DNA of 64,000 bases from the NCBI RefSeq assembly GCF_036324505.1, contig NC_086352.1, positions 13,538,501 to 13,602,500 on the forward strand. The letters run 5' to 3'. This DNA comes from Eleginops maclovinus. Its lineage: Eukaryota; Chordata; Actinopteri; Perciformes; Eleginopidae. The notes beneath the pieces are model-generated. The model searched no databases. It was given only the letters and a program-made list of their open reading frames with translations, and was not told where the DNA came from. Position 1 is the first letter of the stretch; every line of letters starts with the position of its first letter. Of this stretch, positions 34,526 through 49,567 are shown piece by piece. The position numbers and the translations under genes were made by a program.

Positions 34526-35431
34526 TCATTCAATTTGCCTGTTTAACTTGAATTGGTCTTTTTGTGATTCTCATAATTGACCTTAAAATCAATCAGTTTA
34601 AAGCCTTTACTTTATTTTAGGGCAACTTACCTGTCTCACTGTGACTGAAAATGTTGAATATACTTGAGCCCTCACCAAACAAACACAGAAATGAGCCACT
34701 TCAAATGGATTAATGGTTAATCCTCGAGCCTGTTTTCAGCTCTTATCTTTCACAATAAAAAGAGAAAGATCTTAAAGCTGTGTGTGTCCAGCAGCATAAT
34801 CCTTTTAAAGGAGTGGTTTCAACTGTAGAAACAGTAACGCTGGTATCAAATATCTGAGCTGAGACTGAGAGCTGAGGGTATCAGCACCAGAGATTGACAC
34901 ACTTCTGTAAACTGATACCAGGAGCCGTTTGTCAAAAGCAAAGTGAGGAGTTACTGCTCATTTTATACACAGCAGAATGGGAGTTTTCTGTAATGGATAC
35001 AATAGAGATTAGGTTGTACGTAAACTGGTGTGTCTTGAAGAAATGTTCTCTTGATTTATTACATCTTTTGTTTGCTTTCTTTGTCTCTATGGCCTCGGAA
35101 ACCACACAGAGGTCTTCCTTGTTGGAACAACCATTTTTATTCTGTGCATTTAATGAAATGTTATTCTTACTTTATGATTAAGAACCAAATGACACTCTTC
35201 AACCTGACAACATGGTTAAAACCTCACTGCCTTGTACTAAAGCTGTGTGTGTGTGTGATTGTGTGTGACTGTGTGTGTGATTGTTGGGTTGTTGAGGAAT
35301 GTATAGCCTTTACAGTTGAGCTGACTGTCTTCCTGTAGCACCGTGAACGTCGTAAAACCCGCCGGAGAGGAAAAGGATGCAGAGAAAGTTCCACAGCCTG
35401 AGTGCTTTCATTCCTCTGTGTTTGTGTGTGC

Positions 35432-35594
<163 letters not shown>

Positions 35595-35965
35595 TGTGCG
35601 CGTGTGCATGTGCGTGTTTTCCTATAAGCAGAGCATTAAAGAAATGTGAGAGTACATATCTCAACAGATGGAAACATCTGAGGGGAAATCAGAGTGTTGA
35701 CACAGTGATGGTGAGACTGTGTTTGTCGTGCAAAGTTAGTTCACTGTCCTGAGGGTCAATGATACTGTCGTCACACAGGCCGACATACAGGCTGCTTAAA
35801 GCCACATATCTCACGCACTGAAGACACATGCTTATCATTCTAGTTTAATTCAGTATGGAAACGTTTTATCCTAAAAGAAACGAATGCCAACAACACTGGA
35901 GGTATGTAGATCCTCAGGACTCCACTATGAAAAGTACTTTAGAACTATTCCAAAATATCCCTTCA

Positions 35966-36254
35966 AAGGAATAATTCACCCCCAAAATGATCATTTGTGT
36001 ACCAGTTGCGACCCTGTGTTACCTTGAATTTGGACGAAACAATACAAAAACTGAATAAAACATTTGATAAATAAGACTTTATTGTACCTAGAGAGTTTAT
36101 AAACACATGTTGATGTGGTTTGCTGTTGTAAATGCAGCCTGAATCTCCATCAAGACATTTTTCTGTTTTTGGACCCTATGTTCACCAAAGTGTCAAGCAA
36201 GAAGAATACACTGAGTAATTGATATACAAATGATCATTTTGAAGGGAAACTCCT
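35966..36254. mobile_element. MITE with inverted ends of about 35 bp
   Basis: The left end contains CAAAATGATCATTTGTGTAC and the reverse complement of the right end contains CAAAATGATCATTTGTATAT. Outer parts also pair (AAGGAATAATTCACC with CAGGAGTTTCCCTTC, imperfectly). The interior is non-coding. The type resembles a common teleost repeat; target duplication not resolved. Confidence 0.65.
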
Positions 36255-36602
36255 GAATCTTACTGTGTTATATGAATATTAAGCTGTTGAGGATGAGAAA
36301 CCAATGCTAGTGGTGTGCAAATCAGCAGATTGACAGAGCAAGAGCACTGTGATTTCCACAGGACCGGACATGAACAACTTCCTAAACTATTAGCCATGTG
36401 TGGAAGGAGATGTTGAATCTTTGCTGAAAGTGACTACAGAATCAAATTAAACATGTTATCTGCACTCTGAAGTTTGTTTAGGCTTATATGGCCAGGAATT
36501 GAGCAGCTTAGTGAATATTGGAGTTTTTAAGGGGATTTGACCGAAGCATCCACTCCCTGTTTTTCTTCTCAGTTTACAGGCAGCAGAACAAAACAACTCA
36601 GA

Positions 36603-36741
<139 letters not shown>

Positions 36742-37181
36742 GAGGTTACTGACTGTGGTGAATGGAGTGTGTGTGGGTGTGTACCATGAAGAGGGGCAAT
36801 AAGGGTTGGGCAGGCAACACACACACATGACCCGGTCCATTAGCTCCTTCTACATAATAACAATAACAGGAGGAGGAAGCAAAGGATGGAAGGTTAAAAA
36901 GAGAGGAAGAGGGAAAAAAACTAAAAGGAAGACAGAAATGAAGGAGTGTAAAGGAGAGAGGAGAGGTAAACATCGAGAAGAGGAATATGAGGAGTGGAGG
37001 AAACACACCAGAAGAGTGGTTGATCGAGAGGACTAAGAATAGAGAAAACAGGACGAGTGCGGAGTAAAGAGGAGAGATGAATTAAAAGGGAAGACAGAAG
37101 AGTTAAAACACAAGCCATCTGAGTCGGTTGTCTTGCCTCAACCACAGGAAACCCTGTTGGTTGCCCGACAGATCGGTTTCC

Positions 37182-37205
37182 TGTGTGTGTGTGTGTGTGT
37201 GTGTG
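37182..37205. repeat. (TG)n microsatellite, short
   Basis: Twelve TG units in a GC-richer patch. Confidence 0.9.
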
Positions 37206-37724
37206 GTGGAGGAGGTCTGGGCGTGGTCCCTACACAGCAGGGAGACAAAAAGTTGAACCCCCTTCCGAGGCCTCCTCCCCGGGATAGACTCAGGCCTCCT
37301 TCCCCTCTGGTGAAAGTCATTCAACAGGCTGTCATTTTTTTTCTGTGTTAAACTCTCTCTTATCTAAAGTCTCTGAGGCTCTCTTCCCGCCAAAGTCATC
37401 AAGCGAGGCACCCGATTGTGTAACCCAGCTGCACCGAGGGGATTTGATTCAAAGCCTTGTGGTGGCTACAATGGGTGGCACCTAAATCGGTCCCATCCCG
37501 ACCACTTAACCACTTCAACAAACTTTACCCGAAGCAACCAGGCCTCTTAGAAGCAGAGCTCATGAATCCACACATTAACCTCTGGAAAGGTGAGGTGTGT
37601 TTGTCACAGGTGTTGTGATATGATGATGTTTTTTTCCTTAATCTGATTAGTGTATTTTTGCATTATGATTGAAGTACTGACTTTTCCATTAGGGCCACCA
37701 TGGAGTTTACATTTGTGATTTTAA

Positions 37725-37880
37725 AGGGATGGTTCAGATTGGTTGAAGTGTATGAAGTACTTATTGATAATAAGTCTAGTACCTACAGTACGGTAGATGA
37801 CAGATGGCACACTCCCACAAGGAGTAACAGCAGATGGTAAAGCATTGTACTGCGGGGGAGATGTGAAACACATTTTAGCC
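37725..37880 (+). repeat. Probable teleost interspersed repeat
   Basis: AAAGGGATGGTTCAGATTGG then GAAGTACTTATTGATAATAA and ACCTACAGTACGGTAGATGA match, by memory, a widespread fish repeat. Ends not defined. Confidence 0.4.
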
Positions 37881-38440
37881 ATATTGTATTTTCAATTAAC
37901 CAGCCTCTTAATGCCAGAGCCCATAACGTGTTAGTATCTGTCCTCTTCCTGTGATTTCTCGGATGTCCATTCTTGTCTTAGTTAGATTTTTTTTGATTAA
38001 GTTATTCTAAAAGTTTTTTGAAGGAGCCTCATCCTTATATCTTCCCATCATCCTCAGCTGTAATTTGTATTGCGCAAATGGTTTCCAGTAAGTGACGTGA
38101 GATGGATAATGCTCCCCTGTTCAGATTCTGCAGCATACAATAACAGCATTTTGGGAGAAAACCTGAGAGAAGACATCAATTTACCTCAACCTCAACACCA
38201 CCTGTTCACACATGAGCACGCTGTTAGCGAGTGTAATTGTTATTATTGCAAGGGGAATTACACGTGTTCTAGTTAGTTAACAAGCACCTTCAAATTGATG
38301 TTTTCTCTTAAGATACAGGGTGAAGGTAAGCATTCAGAAAACCTGTTAAACACATTTTATAATAATAAACATGTCTCAATTAACGGCTGTATTTATGCAA
38401 TGATGTCTTTATTGATCAAAACTGTTGTTGAATTCACATG

Positions 38441-38603
<163 letters not shown>

Positions 38604-39489
38604 AATACACAAAGAAAGAATCTTGGCGACAGTAATGACTCTTTTGTTGTTTTTCTCTGTCGATTTTACAGAGGCATGCACCAAATTGACACGGGCTTCC
38701 AAAAATAAACAGAGCCATAGTGAGCAAATATAACCCTTCTGTATTTACAGCAGAGACTATAAATATAAACGTATTTCTTTAGCTGAGGCCAAAACACAGG
38801 GAACAACGACTGCTTTGTGCATGTGTGTGTAACTTAAACTAGACCAGGCCTATCTCATTGGCTGCTCTTTTAAAACCTTGATTTAAAATATAAAATTGGG
38901 TTAAAAAGATCAAATGACAGGATTGAAAATGGCTCTAAATGTTCCCATTCATCAGCATCACCACTGGAGCAGCTAAAACCTATACCATTGTTTCCCATTG
39001 TTTTGAGAGAGGGGTGCAGCAAAGTTAAACTATTTTAAACATTGTCCTTCGTTGCTGCTGACACTTTAAAGACCATCCACTGAGATAATAGCTGTACGCA
39101 ACGTGGGCACTTTTTGATGACGTACCTGTGTTTGCCTCTATGTTTATGCCTGCACTACTAAACATCCTACCTGATGGGGAGCAAAAAGCACATTTCATAC
39201 CATTTAAAGACTGCTCGAGGCAACAAAATACTCATTAAGCTATAAACTTAACCTCTAAGTTTAGAAAAAAGATAGAGTTTTGGTGTAAAATAAGCACTTT
39301 TGTAAAGTGAAAGTGACTGTTAGGGTTGTGAACATGAAGAAAACACCACGCCGCAGACTGAATCCTTGTCTCTTTCAACTGCACCTTGGCTAACACAATG
39401 AACAACAAACTTCTCATTTCTATATGTAGCACCTCAAACAGTTTGGCGTATTGAGAGCTAATGTACTTGCAGGACTTCTTGCTGTTCTT

Positions 39490-39565
39490 GGTTTGTATCT
39501 TCATGGTTGATTTAACTTATTGAAAGACGCTTTGGATAAAAGCCAGCTTAATGAAATGTGAAGCA
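39490..39565 (+). repeat. SINE tail fragment (GCTTTGGATAAAAG type)
   Basis: GACGCTTTGGATAAAAGCCA followed by AATGAAATGTGAAG is the 3' end of a common teleost SINE. The 5' part is not recognisable. Confidence 0.5.
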
Positions 39566-39911
39566 ATGTTTCACACGGGACGTGTTTGAGTGAGAAGATG
39601 ATAAAACCTACCAGTTAGTGGAGCTATGAGTCTAATAACTTCACATATCACTCATTCAATTGACTGAAAACACTCCTCCAGGTGCCTTAGTGCTTTGAAG
39701 ATGTTTACTCCACAGAAAAGAAGGCGGGCCCCTCCCTTCACCACCAGGTCAACATCAGCTCATACACTGTGTTTGGGTCCAGGGGTGGGCCGCTGTCCCG
39801 CCCTCCCTCTGCTCCTCCAATCAGCTCCCCCCCTCACTCCTCTCATCCTCTTTTATCTCTTTCCACCTCCACCCATCTCTCCCTCGCTCTTTTGCCTTTT
39901 GCATTTCTCCA

Positions 39912-39925
39912 CCCCCCCCCCCCCC
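39912..39925. repeat. Poly-C run
   Basis: Fourteen C residues inside a CT-rich segment. Confidence 0.95.
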
Positions 39926-40108
39926 ATCCTCCTCTCCTCTCCTGTCTCTCTGTCCTTGAATGAATGCTCTCTGACTAGTGGAACATATGCTGCTGGTTGT
40001 TCAATACCCTCCCTCTGAGCGGGGGCGCATCCATGCATGTGTGTGTGCTTGTGTGTAAGACAGAGAGTGCCGTGGGTGTGTGTTTGTGTGTCTGTCCACT
40101 GTGTGAAT

Positions 40109-40110
<2 letters not shown>

Positions 40111-40176
<66 letters not shown>
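40111..40176. repeat. (GT)n microsatellite
   Basis: Pure GT array, 33 units. Confidence 0.97.
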
Positions 40177-40177
<1 letters not shown>

Positions 40178-40297
40178 CATTGAAACATATGCCTCCTGTT
40201 GCACATCGGCCATCTGTTCCTTGAATGGACTGATGGAGTGCTGCTGTAACCATGGCGATAGGCCATTCAGTCAAATAGCCCGTCAAACAACCCCTGG

Positions 40298-40398
<101 letters not shown>

Positions 40399-40992
40399 TA
40401 TGTGTTTATGTTTAGGAATTGACTGGCTGAGTGGAGGAATTCCCACATGTTGATGAAATGAGATTGACCTTTTCAAGACGACCCACTCCTACGTTATCCC
40501 GTTTCTCTTTTATTCTCCACATTCACACACTTTCTTTTTATACTGTAGCTGACTGAGGTCATTGTCTCCAGGAGACCTACTAACACAACCTCACCATTTA
40601 CACAGCAGGACAAAAAACATTTTATAAGAAGCAATGAATTGGTTAATTACTTTTTAAAGCATGCCTTCTTCAGCTCTTACTAAAAGTTTTTGGTTTTGTT
40701 TAAGTATTATTATGTATAAGCTTCAGAAACAAACTATTTTCTATGATTTTATCTTTTTTGGGTTCTTTAAAAGAGCTAAAGAATATGTGTTGTTGAAATA
40801 TATATGGGAAGTTTGAAAAGAATAATGTAAATAGTTGTATTAAAAGTAAACTCACAAAGATAATGTTCTTTGTATACACACAAACACAAGCAGCAGCAGG
40901 GCAGCACAGTGAGAATTAATATTAAGTTTCAACTGTCTCTAACCACTGCTCTATTCATCTGCACCCTCAGTCAGACCATGCAGCAGCCCCAC

Positions 40993-40994
<2 letters not shown>

Positions 40995-41074
<80 letters not shown>
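40995..41074. repeat. (CA)n microsatellite, left arm of an inverted pair
   Basis: CA array followed about 80 bp later by a GT array. Confidence 0.97.
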
Positions 41075-41077
<3 letters not shown>

Positions 41078-41151
41078 TCCACCCAGTGCAGTGGTCTGCT
41101 GGCCATATGTCAGCCCATCTCCTCAGAGACGCTCTCCTGGGACCCCCATTT

Positions 41152-41257
<106 letters not shown>

Positions 41258-42142
41258 AATGTGTTTGCCATCTCCTCTAACTATCTCTTCCCTGACAAGG
41301 ACTCCATGCTAGAGAATCACTTGAAACAAATGTAATTTATAGGGTTAACACAAAACAAACGATGGGGTGTAAAGAAAAAGGGGATGCTGCTCTGTGGCAT
41401 GAAACGCATTGGTGATGAAGTTAAAAAAAACAGGTGTTCAAGGATAGGACAAGTGATTTTGTAAGAATAATAACAGAATCAGAAAAAAAACAATGAGTGT
41501 CCAACTTTCTTTGAAGTAAGGTGTGTTTGCGGAGAGAACCAGTTAGTTATACATTCCAACAGAAACAGGTGAGCTTTATTGTTTCATCATGTCTGAAACT
41601 GTCTACTGAGTTTGAAATAAATAGCCTCCCATAAGTATAGAAGGAGCGTCACATAATTTGACATCTGAAACACAAAAATGTGCCAAAACAATGGAGCAAA
41701 ATACAGAAGAAAGTGTTCATAAACCTTCATTTAAATCTTCAGTCTTTCACCAATTGTACTTAAATGCAAAAAACCCAAACGCACAGATCCAGAAGTATAA
41801 ACAGTAGTGATGTTTTCATTTGAACCTGCTGCCCCGTGTCGGGTGTCTTGTTTGTCTGCAGGGCATCTCCCAAATTGATTTCCTGATTCAGGGCGGTAAA
41901 TTTGGGTTGTCACTTTGCCCGTCTGGTTTGTGCGTGCATGTAGATCATCAGCTCAGTACATGAGGAGTGCTATTCATGGTGGGATATTATAAAGTTCAGG
42001 TATATCTTGTTAAAAGTTCAAGACTCTTTCAGTCAATTATAATGCTGTTAGGAGATGTTTTACAGACAATAAAGGCATCAGAAGTCACCTTGGAACACAT
42101 TTCAAGTTAACAACCGGTTTTTGTTTAGTAGTACAGCATAAA

Positions 42143-42143
<1 letters not shown>

Positions 42144-42193
<50 letters not shown>
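42144..42193. repeat. (CA)n microsatellite
   Basis: Pure CA array, 25 units. Confidence 0.97.
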
Positions 42194-42195
<2 letters not shown>

Positions 42196-43014
42196 GATCT
42201 CCGTCTAATACGTCAGTAAGGGACGAACAGCAGTGTCTCGGTTGTTTCGCATCTGAGAATAATTCGATGTTGCGGTGTTTTGTGTTTGAGTCCAAATTAT
42301 GATCTTGGTTTTAAATCGACCATCTAAATTCTTTCCCATTTCGATGGTTCGCCCACTGTCTCCACAAACAGACATGCCTCAATGTAATCTTATATTTTCC
42401 TCAAGTAATACTTCTGTTGCTATAAGCGAATGCTGAATACTTTGAATAATTACTGAATTATTTGGGACTGAATTTACAGTGTCCATCGTCAACATCAAAG
42501 AAAAACCAATAGATGTGTGAGGGCATATTAAAGTTTGGGCAGCGTTACACTTAGCCAGCTGTTCAATTCATCAGCAAATTCATTTTCAAATCTATTCTTC
42601 AAAGGAGTATTTATTTGACTTAGCTTTGCACTTTGTGATGCATGCACTTTCAAAGTCCCTTGTCACAATTTCAAACTCTATTGTTCAGCTTCAAGTGACA
42701 ACGACAAATTATTCTTACATGCAGTAGTTCAGTCTAGTATCCAGAGTCTAATTGAGCACTGATTCTGGAGCTTCTGCTTTCAGTTTAATGGCTTTGTCCT
42801 GAGCAGTTGTCATGATGTCTTTGTTGACAGATACAGAAAAAAAGCACAACAAATGTCTTTGTCTGCAGGGGGTGTAATGTTGTGCAATAACAGTTGAAAC
42901 ATAGAAAATATTCAGCAAACACAGCATTACTGACCGCATTGTCAACTAGTCATGGTTAACCAAGACGTTACTCTGCATTCAGTACGTAAGCAACTACACT
43001 TGTGTAGAACATCT

Positions 43015-43114
<100 letters not shown>

Positions 43115-43518
43115 CTTGCTGCAAACATTTGTAGCCTCAAACGACTTTCAACTTCTTTAATTGTTATTTTTTTCTATCCTACATTTTGTTTTCTATTTTA
43201 AGACATTAGTCAAATGTCTTTCTCTGTTTTCTCTTCTTCTTTTTCCACCTTTTTCTTCAATGTCTTCATTGAGCGGATCCTCTTACGGTTTTGTGGAATT
43301 TAGTGAAGTTTTCGGACACATCCATCCTCACCCCCTAAAACTATAAATATAAGTCTTTAGTTTAGTTCTGCTTGGAGCCAAGAGGTTTGGATAATTCATT
43401 CTCTATCGGGTCAAGAAGTCTGTCTGTCAGTACTGTATATTGTTGGTTTGACATCTACCAAAACACGCCAGGTCTTATACACGCATGAAGACCACACATG
43501 CCCGCACACACGCATGCC

Positions 43519-43628
<110 letters not shown>

Positions 43629-44486
43629 ACTGCTTCCATCTCCAGCTATTTTGAGTTCATCATAATGATGGAGGAAAAACATCCATTCTTTTGTCTCTTA
43701 GTGACAGAAAGTCACTTTACAGTCGGTCTTTGCTGTTGTGTAATCAACAATATACAGTAAGTGCCACCTAACATTTAATATTGGGTCCCAAATTTAACAA
43801 CAAATACTGAAACTATGTTATAGTAATAGCAGGGGAAAGTATTTATCGAAGAAAAGCCTTAGAGAGGATAACATCTGCTATAATTATTGTTTTTATGTAA
43901 ACCATGGATCCTATTAAGAGTTATCGGAACTCCTCAGCTCCTCAATCGTCACTGTCATACATTAAGCAACTGAAGAGCCAAATAAATCCCCCCTGGAGAT
44001 AGTAAAGACCAAATATAGATTTAAGAGAGTGAATGTCAGACTACACTAAATGACTACCCTGTAAAGTTACCCAAAACATTCTAATTAATTAATAAATGTA
44101 CCACTAAATGCAATGAAATACTTATGTGTGTTGTTTTAGTTTTTCCCACAACTGCTCATTGTTCCAGTGACAGCTTACAGTAAACGCCTGTGAAGCATCA
44201 CTGGTCAAGAAAAGCTGTGTATCCAAAACATTTCTTAACTGTACTGAAGCATAACATAACATGAGCTGTAGTTTCCACAAGTAAATAGCTGCATTCATCC
44301 ATTGTTAACATTGTGTCTAAAATAATAATTTGAGGCTCTACTATTAATTATGCGGTCTGAATTGTATTTCAATTGATGTATATTCAATTTAGTTTCCTCC
44401 AAGATCAAAGGATCAACTGCAAGCATGGACTTTGTTTTGCAGAAGATTCTCCCTTTAACTATGTCCTCAGTTTCATGCTCATCATG

Positions 44487-44507
44487 CCCCCCCCCCCCCC
44501 CCCCCCC
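44487..44507. repeat. Poly-C run
   Basis: Twenty-one C residues before a final ACCCC. Confidence 0.95.
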
Positions 44508-46093
44508 ACCCCATTGCTGGTGGAAACTACCGTTCCTGTTCCACACCTCAATGGCATTCCTGTGTTAATGCATGAATCATGACGCTTCTCTTTCTTCCTT
44601 TCCTCCAGTCTCATTCATGCTGTTCTCCCCCATTCTCTGTCTCTCAGTAACGGTTTAACCCTCCACAGATGACTTTGTGTTGGGACTTCCTCTGAAGTGC
44701 TGACGGGTCACACGCATGACGGCCAGGTTAACAAGCAGGCAGGTTATGGAGGTGGGTGTAGGGGGTCATGGTCAAAGGTCAGGATAACAGGGAAATCCCA
44801 GAGCTCAATGCAGGGCCGTTCATCCTCCTGTGGGACGATTGCTTCGGAAATCGGCTTTGATCTGCAGCGTGACACCAGGACGTCTTTTTCAACAAACGAC
44901 TGTTGTTACATATTCTGAGTATTTGAACTTATTTATATTTTTTTACTTCAACAAGCAGTATTTGCAGCTACCATTAATGTGGCACATGGTCAGTTTCCAT
45001 CCTTGTTGTGTTATACTGTGAAGCAACAGGTGGTTTTCCGAACAACATGCACGTCGAGTTCATTGCTTGTTTTAGCTCTATGTGTTACTCCACTTTCAGT
45101 TTTGTGTGTCTTAAATATGTTCAAGGAACATTTTTAAATGTTTCTGTTATTTAATTTAATGAGAATATACAGTATGTTGCCAGTCCATCCACATAGCAGC
45201 AAGTCAAGCTAACTGGGGAGTGAAGGAAACATGGAAGATTTCAAGTTACAGCCCTTCGAGAGAGAACTTTCTCCGGATAGAGATCTTTACATGTACATGT
45301 CTCTTCTTCTTTACATTTGCTTTGGCTTTGTGTAAACTACATGATGTTATCAATTCACCCTCTTGCTTGCTGTCTCTATTCACACATGGTTCCAGTTAGA
45401 CTTTATACTAAATACTGGATGGTTGGCATGTGATACATGTCTGATGTCTGATCCAAATGATTTGTACATTTAGATTTCCACATTTCTAAGTTCCGGGTTG
45501 CAGTATTAGTACAAAAGCGGCTTTAATTCATCATGACAGTTGCCTAGAAATTTTTCTTTGAAAATGCAGCATTGTCTGAGAGCAACTAATGGAAAAGGAG
45601 CAGTTTAACTGACCTTTTAAAGTCTGTCACACCACAGTGGCGTCTTCCTCTGTGTAAATCACAAGTCATGGCTGTAAATGCCTGACTGGAAACGCTTTGA
45701 TCACAGTGAAAAAGATGAGAAAGGATGTCAAAATTTCACTAGTGAGGTGCACCCCATGTGTTGCCAGGTCATCTTTTTCCAACTGGACACATGGGCACCT
45801 TTGGAGGAATTTAGAAGATGTCAAAGATTATCACAGATTGAATTAGTCTGCAGAAGTCTTCAACCTGCGGAGGAACACAACAGAGCCCATCCGGATTAAA
45901 TGTGGAAAAACATTTCTGCAGGGTTTGATGAATGCCCCCACCACACACAAAAACATACCACACACACACTGTCTCTGTGTGGTTGGGGATAATAGCACAG
46001 TAAAATAGCTGATAGCTCTTCAGCAGGTACATGTCACCTCATTCTGCTCTTTGATTAGCACAGACACTTCCCTTTAACATGGGACTGACAAAC

Positions 46094-46228
<135 letters not shown>

Positions 46229-48031
46229 ATATAGGCAAACACACTACTGTTTTTATGTTGCAACAACGTTTTGAAATCCTAAAAACTGTATTTGATCATT
46301 TGTTTGGTACATCAGAAATAACTTTTTGTCTTGCGGAATTAGTAGCCTTTGATCAAATCATTATTTGAATTTTTTATTTTATTTTGAAGTATATTGTGAG
46401 ATCTGGCAGAAGATATAAGTCATCACTGAGTGGGGGGCAACCAAATAGACAGCAGTAGACCCACAGAAACAAAGCAAAAGTCAAATACTTTTACCTTAAA
46501 TTAGTGTAGATGCAGGTCATTTTCATGTGTCAACAACATTTTCAGAGTTGTCCACCTTAGCTAGCATAGCCTGTATCTCTGCCTCATCTGCATGAATAAT
46601 TATGCATGAACACAAGAGAGAAAGTGTGTTTGAATGAGATCTAGAGTTAATGAGAGAGGGAAAAGGGCCCACACACACCCAGAATATGAGTAAGATGCTA
46701 AACAAGGACAAGAAAGGAAGAAAAAACTCTCACAGAAACCTTAAATAGTACAAATGAGTCCCAGTCTCTCTTTAGCATGTATCTGTTAAAAGGAACAGGA
46801 TGTATGGGTGTGTGTGTCTGTGTGCCTGTGTGAGATAGAGACAGCCTTGTCATTAAGCTTTGGAGAACCTGAAGGACATACACATCAACACACACAGATT
46901 CATCATGACTCTGATGCTGCTGCCATCATAGTCCTCAGTGTGCAATCAAACGCTTCCCGCAGAGAGCTTCCCCCACTGGACTGGAAAGATGTTTCTAACA
47001 GCAGTGACACAATGTGACAATAAACCACAGAGGCGCTTTTTTAACATCGCTGTAAAATAATAGTTTAACATGTCAGCATGTTTGGGAGAATAGTTCACTT
47101 TTGCAAAACAGGACTCCCGTTTGATGAAATAATGGCTGTCATGACGCTGAAGACATAATCCCTGTGGTTTTATCATGTAATTTACATAAGTACCAAAGAT
47201 TTTCCAAAACATACCATACATTTTGAACAGATTTTTGTACCTTCAAGGCAACCATTAGTTTCCATTCGGTTCACTCAGTAGGAAAATCAACTTAATGATA
47301 TTAGAAAACAGAGGCTTTTGTTGTAGTTTATTTGTAGTTATAATATACAGTTGCATGCTGGTGCATTGATGTACGGTCAAACAATAACATGAAACATGAT
47401 TAACAGTTGTTTCGTTTTTTCTCTAAGTTTGATTTGTTGATTTTACATAACATTTGCAACAAGTCGGCACGTTCTAAAGTTCGAGCTTTCATGAATGCTT
47501 TACCAAGTGCTGAAAAAAATCCCCTGCTCACTATTGTATTTCTTTGAAAACACACTTTTGCCGATAAAGTTGGAATAATTTTGTTTTCAGACACATTCCC
47601 CTTTTATTCTTTTATTCCTATTTACACACACAATCATTTCATGAGAAGAGGTAAACTATATTTTATTCCAACTTTATGGGCAGTTTAGTTTAGTACAACG
47701 GAGCAGACTTAGAGATCTCAACATTAATGGAAACTATTTGCTGCACAACTGAGAACATATTGTTCTTAAAGTATACATTAATGGTCTAAAGTGGGTGGTC
47801 TGTTCCTTTAGGATATCTAGTTTTGTGTGTGTCTGTGTGTATGTGTGTGTATTAGAGGTTAGTTACAGGATCATCTCCTACCGTCAATGAGGTGTGAACC
47901 CCAGACTTCTCACGTCCCCCCCACCCCCCTTTACACCAGCCCAGGTGTCAAAGCCCCCACTGAGGTGACACTTATCACTGGTCTGGGAAAGGGCAGCTCT
48001 GCAACAACACACACTCACACTCACACTCACA

Positions 48032-48190
<159 letters not shown>

Positions 48191-49038
48191 GCTTAGATAC
48201 TAGAGGATGACTCAGGTTGGAAAAAGTATTTCCTTCTCACCAGATATTAGGGTCTATAGATTATCAGCTCGAGATAAGATTGATGAAAAGTGTTTTCTCG
48301 ATGACGCAGGACCATTGCATTGCTAGCCTGGTGATTCCCACCCTGCGGTACTTACACTTGTACTGCTAATTCCATAAAATACAAATTATGATTTGATTCA
48401 AAAGAATAAATCACCTAATCATGTTGCATTTATTTAGGAGTGTGTAAAAAACTAAAGGAAGCAAACACAGGTATAAATAGGTACATGTTAGAAATACATA
48501 GCTAAAAGTACAACCAAACAATTTTTAATTAATAGCAACAAGTTATGGATAAAAGGATGAAATAAATTTGAAAAATGTATTGATAAATGTTAGAAATAAT
48601 TATCTTAACATTTCTCTAAAGTACAGCGCAAACAGTTCAAATGAACGGCTCTTAGTATTCAAAACATTCAGCTTCTTTCAAACGATTGCTGTCCAAACTA
48701 AATATAGGCAGTTCAATTGTATGAAAAGCTAACAGCTGCCACTATTTTATAAAATAAAGTTATATACATTTGAAACATGTGTTTGCAAATAAGGTAGGAG
48801 TAAGTGAGTTCATCTGACAGGGCTGAAGGGTTACCTCAGACCAAAAAGGTTGGGAACCACTATTCACTGATCAACATTATCTCACTCAGCTTGTCTCAGA
48901 TACTCACACCGGCACAAACACTTACTCACAGATTTATCTACAACTACCTGCCTGGTGTCTGTTTTTAGGCCGTGTATCTTGCTCTATCCTCTCTCCTCCT
49001 TTCCTCTGAAGATAAATATGTCACTCAAGCTTCAGACG

Positions 49039-49039
<1 letters not shown>

Positions 49040-49117
<78 letters not shown>

Positions 49118-49118
49118 G
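49040..49118. repeat. (TG)n followed by poly-G
   Basis: About 30 TG units run directly into about 19 G residues. Confidence 0.96.
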
Positions 49119-49280
49119 TGAGAGAGGCTGTGGAGACAATTTGGGAAGTTGAGTCACCCGCTAAGGTCAGATAACACAACAGACATCAGCATTAATAACA
49201 CAAAACCGTTGATTTTTTTCACTGTATGGCATGCTTAACAAATGCATGCAACAGGACAGTAGAGAACATAAACATTTGTG

Positions 49281-49567
49281 GAGGACAGTAGCCAAATGGT
49301 TGCAGAGGCGACCTCTGGACCAGTGGGTCAGTGGTTCAAATTCCTGAAACAGTGTGCCATCAAATTCTGCTGAGCAACATACACTCAGTCACTGCGACGG
49401 TTGTTTTTTTGCCACATAGGAATGCACTCATCATGCTGTTGCTGCTATCAAGCCTTGATCGATAAATGCACTGTTGAAAACTGTATACAACTTATTTTGT
49501 CACTCACAATCTAAGTCTCATTTTACATGTGTAATCATTTTGGATAAAAGTGTAATAACTCTTGGAC
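49281..49567 (+). mobile_element. tRNA-derived SINE
   Basis: A tRNA-like head (AGTAGCCAAATGGTTGCAGA, an A-box type region, then a B box GGTTCAAATTC at 49333-49343) is followed by a body and a TTTTGGATAAAAGTGTAATA tail typical of teleost SINEs. It is not a functional tRNA gene because no acceptor stem or cloverleaf follows. Confidence 0.72.

Noticed and set aside
45678..45899. Plus-strand 73-codon frame in the gene-poor interval
   Set aside because: Isolated, no flanking exons, no domain.
49281..49400. Possible tRNA gene (B box GGTTCAAATTC)
   Set aside because: No cloverleaf or acceptor stem, and a SINE tail follows; it is a tRNA-derived SINE.
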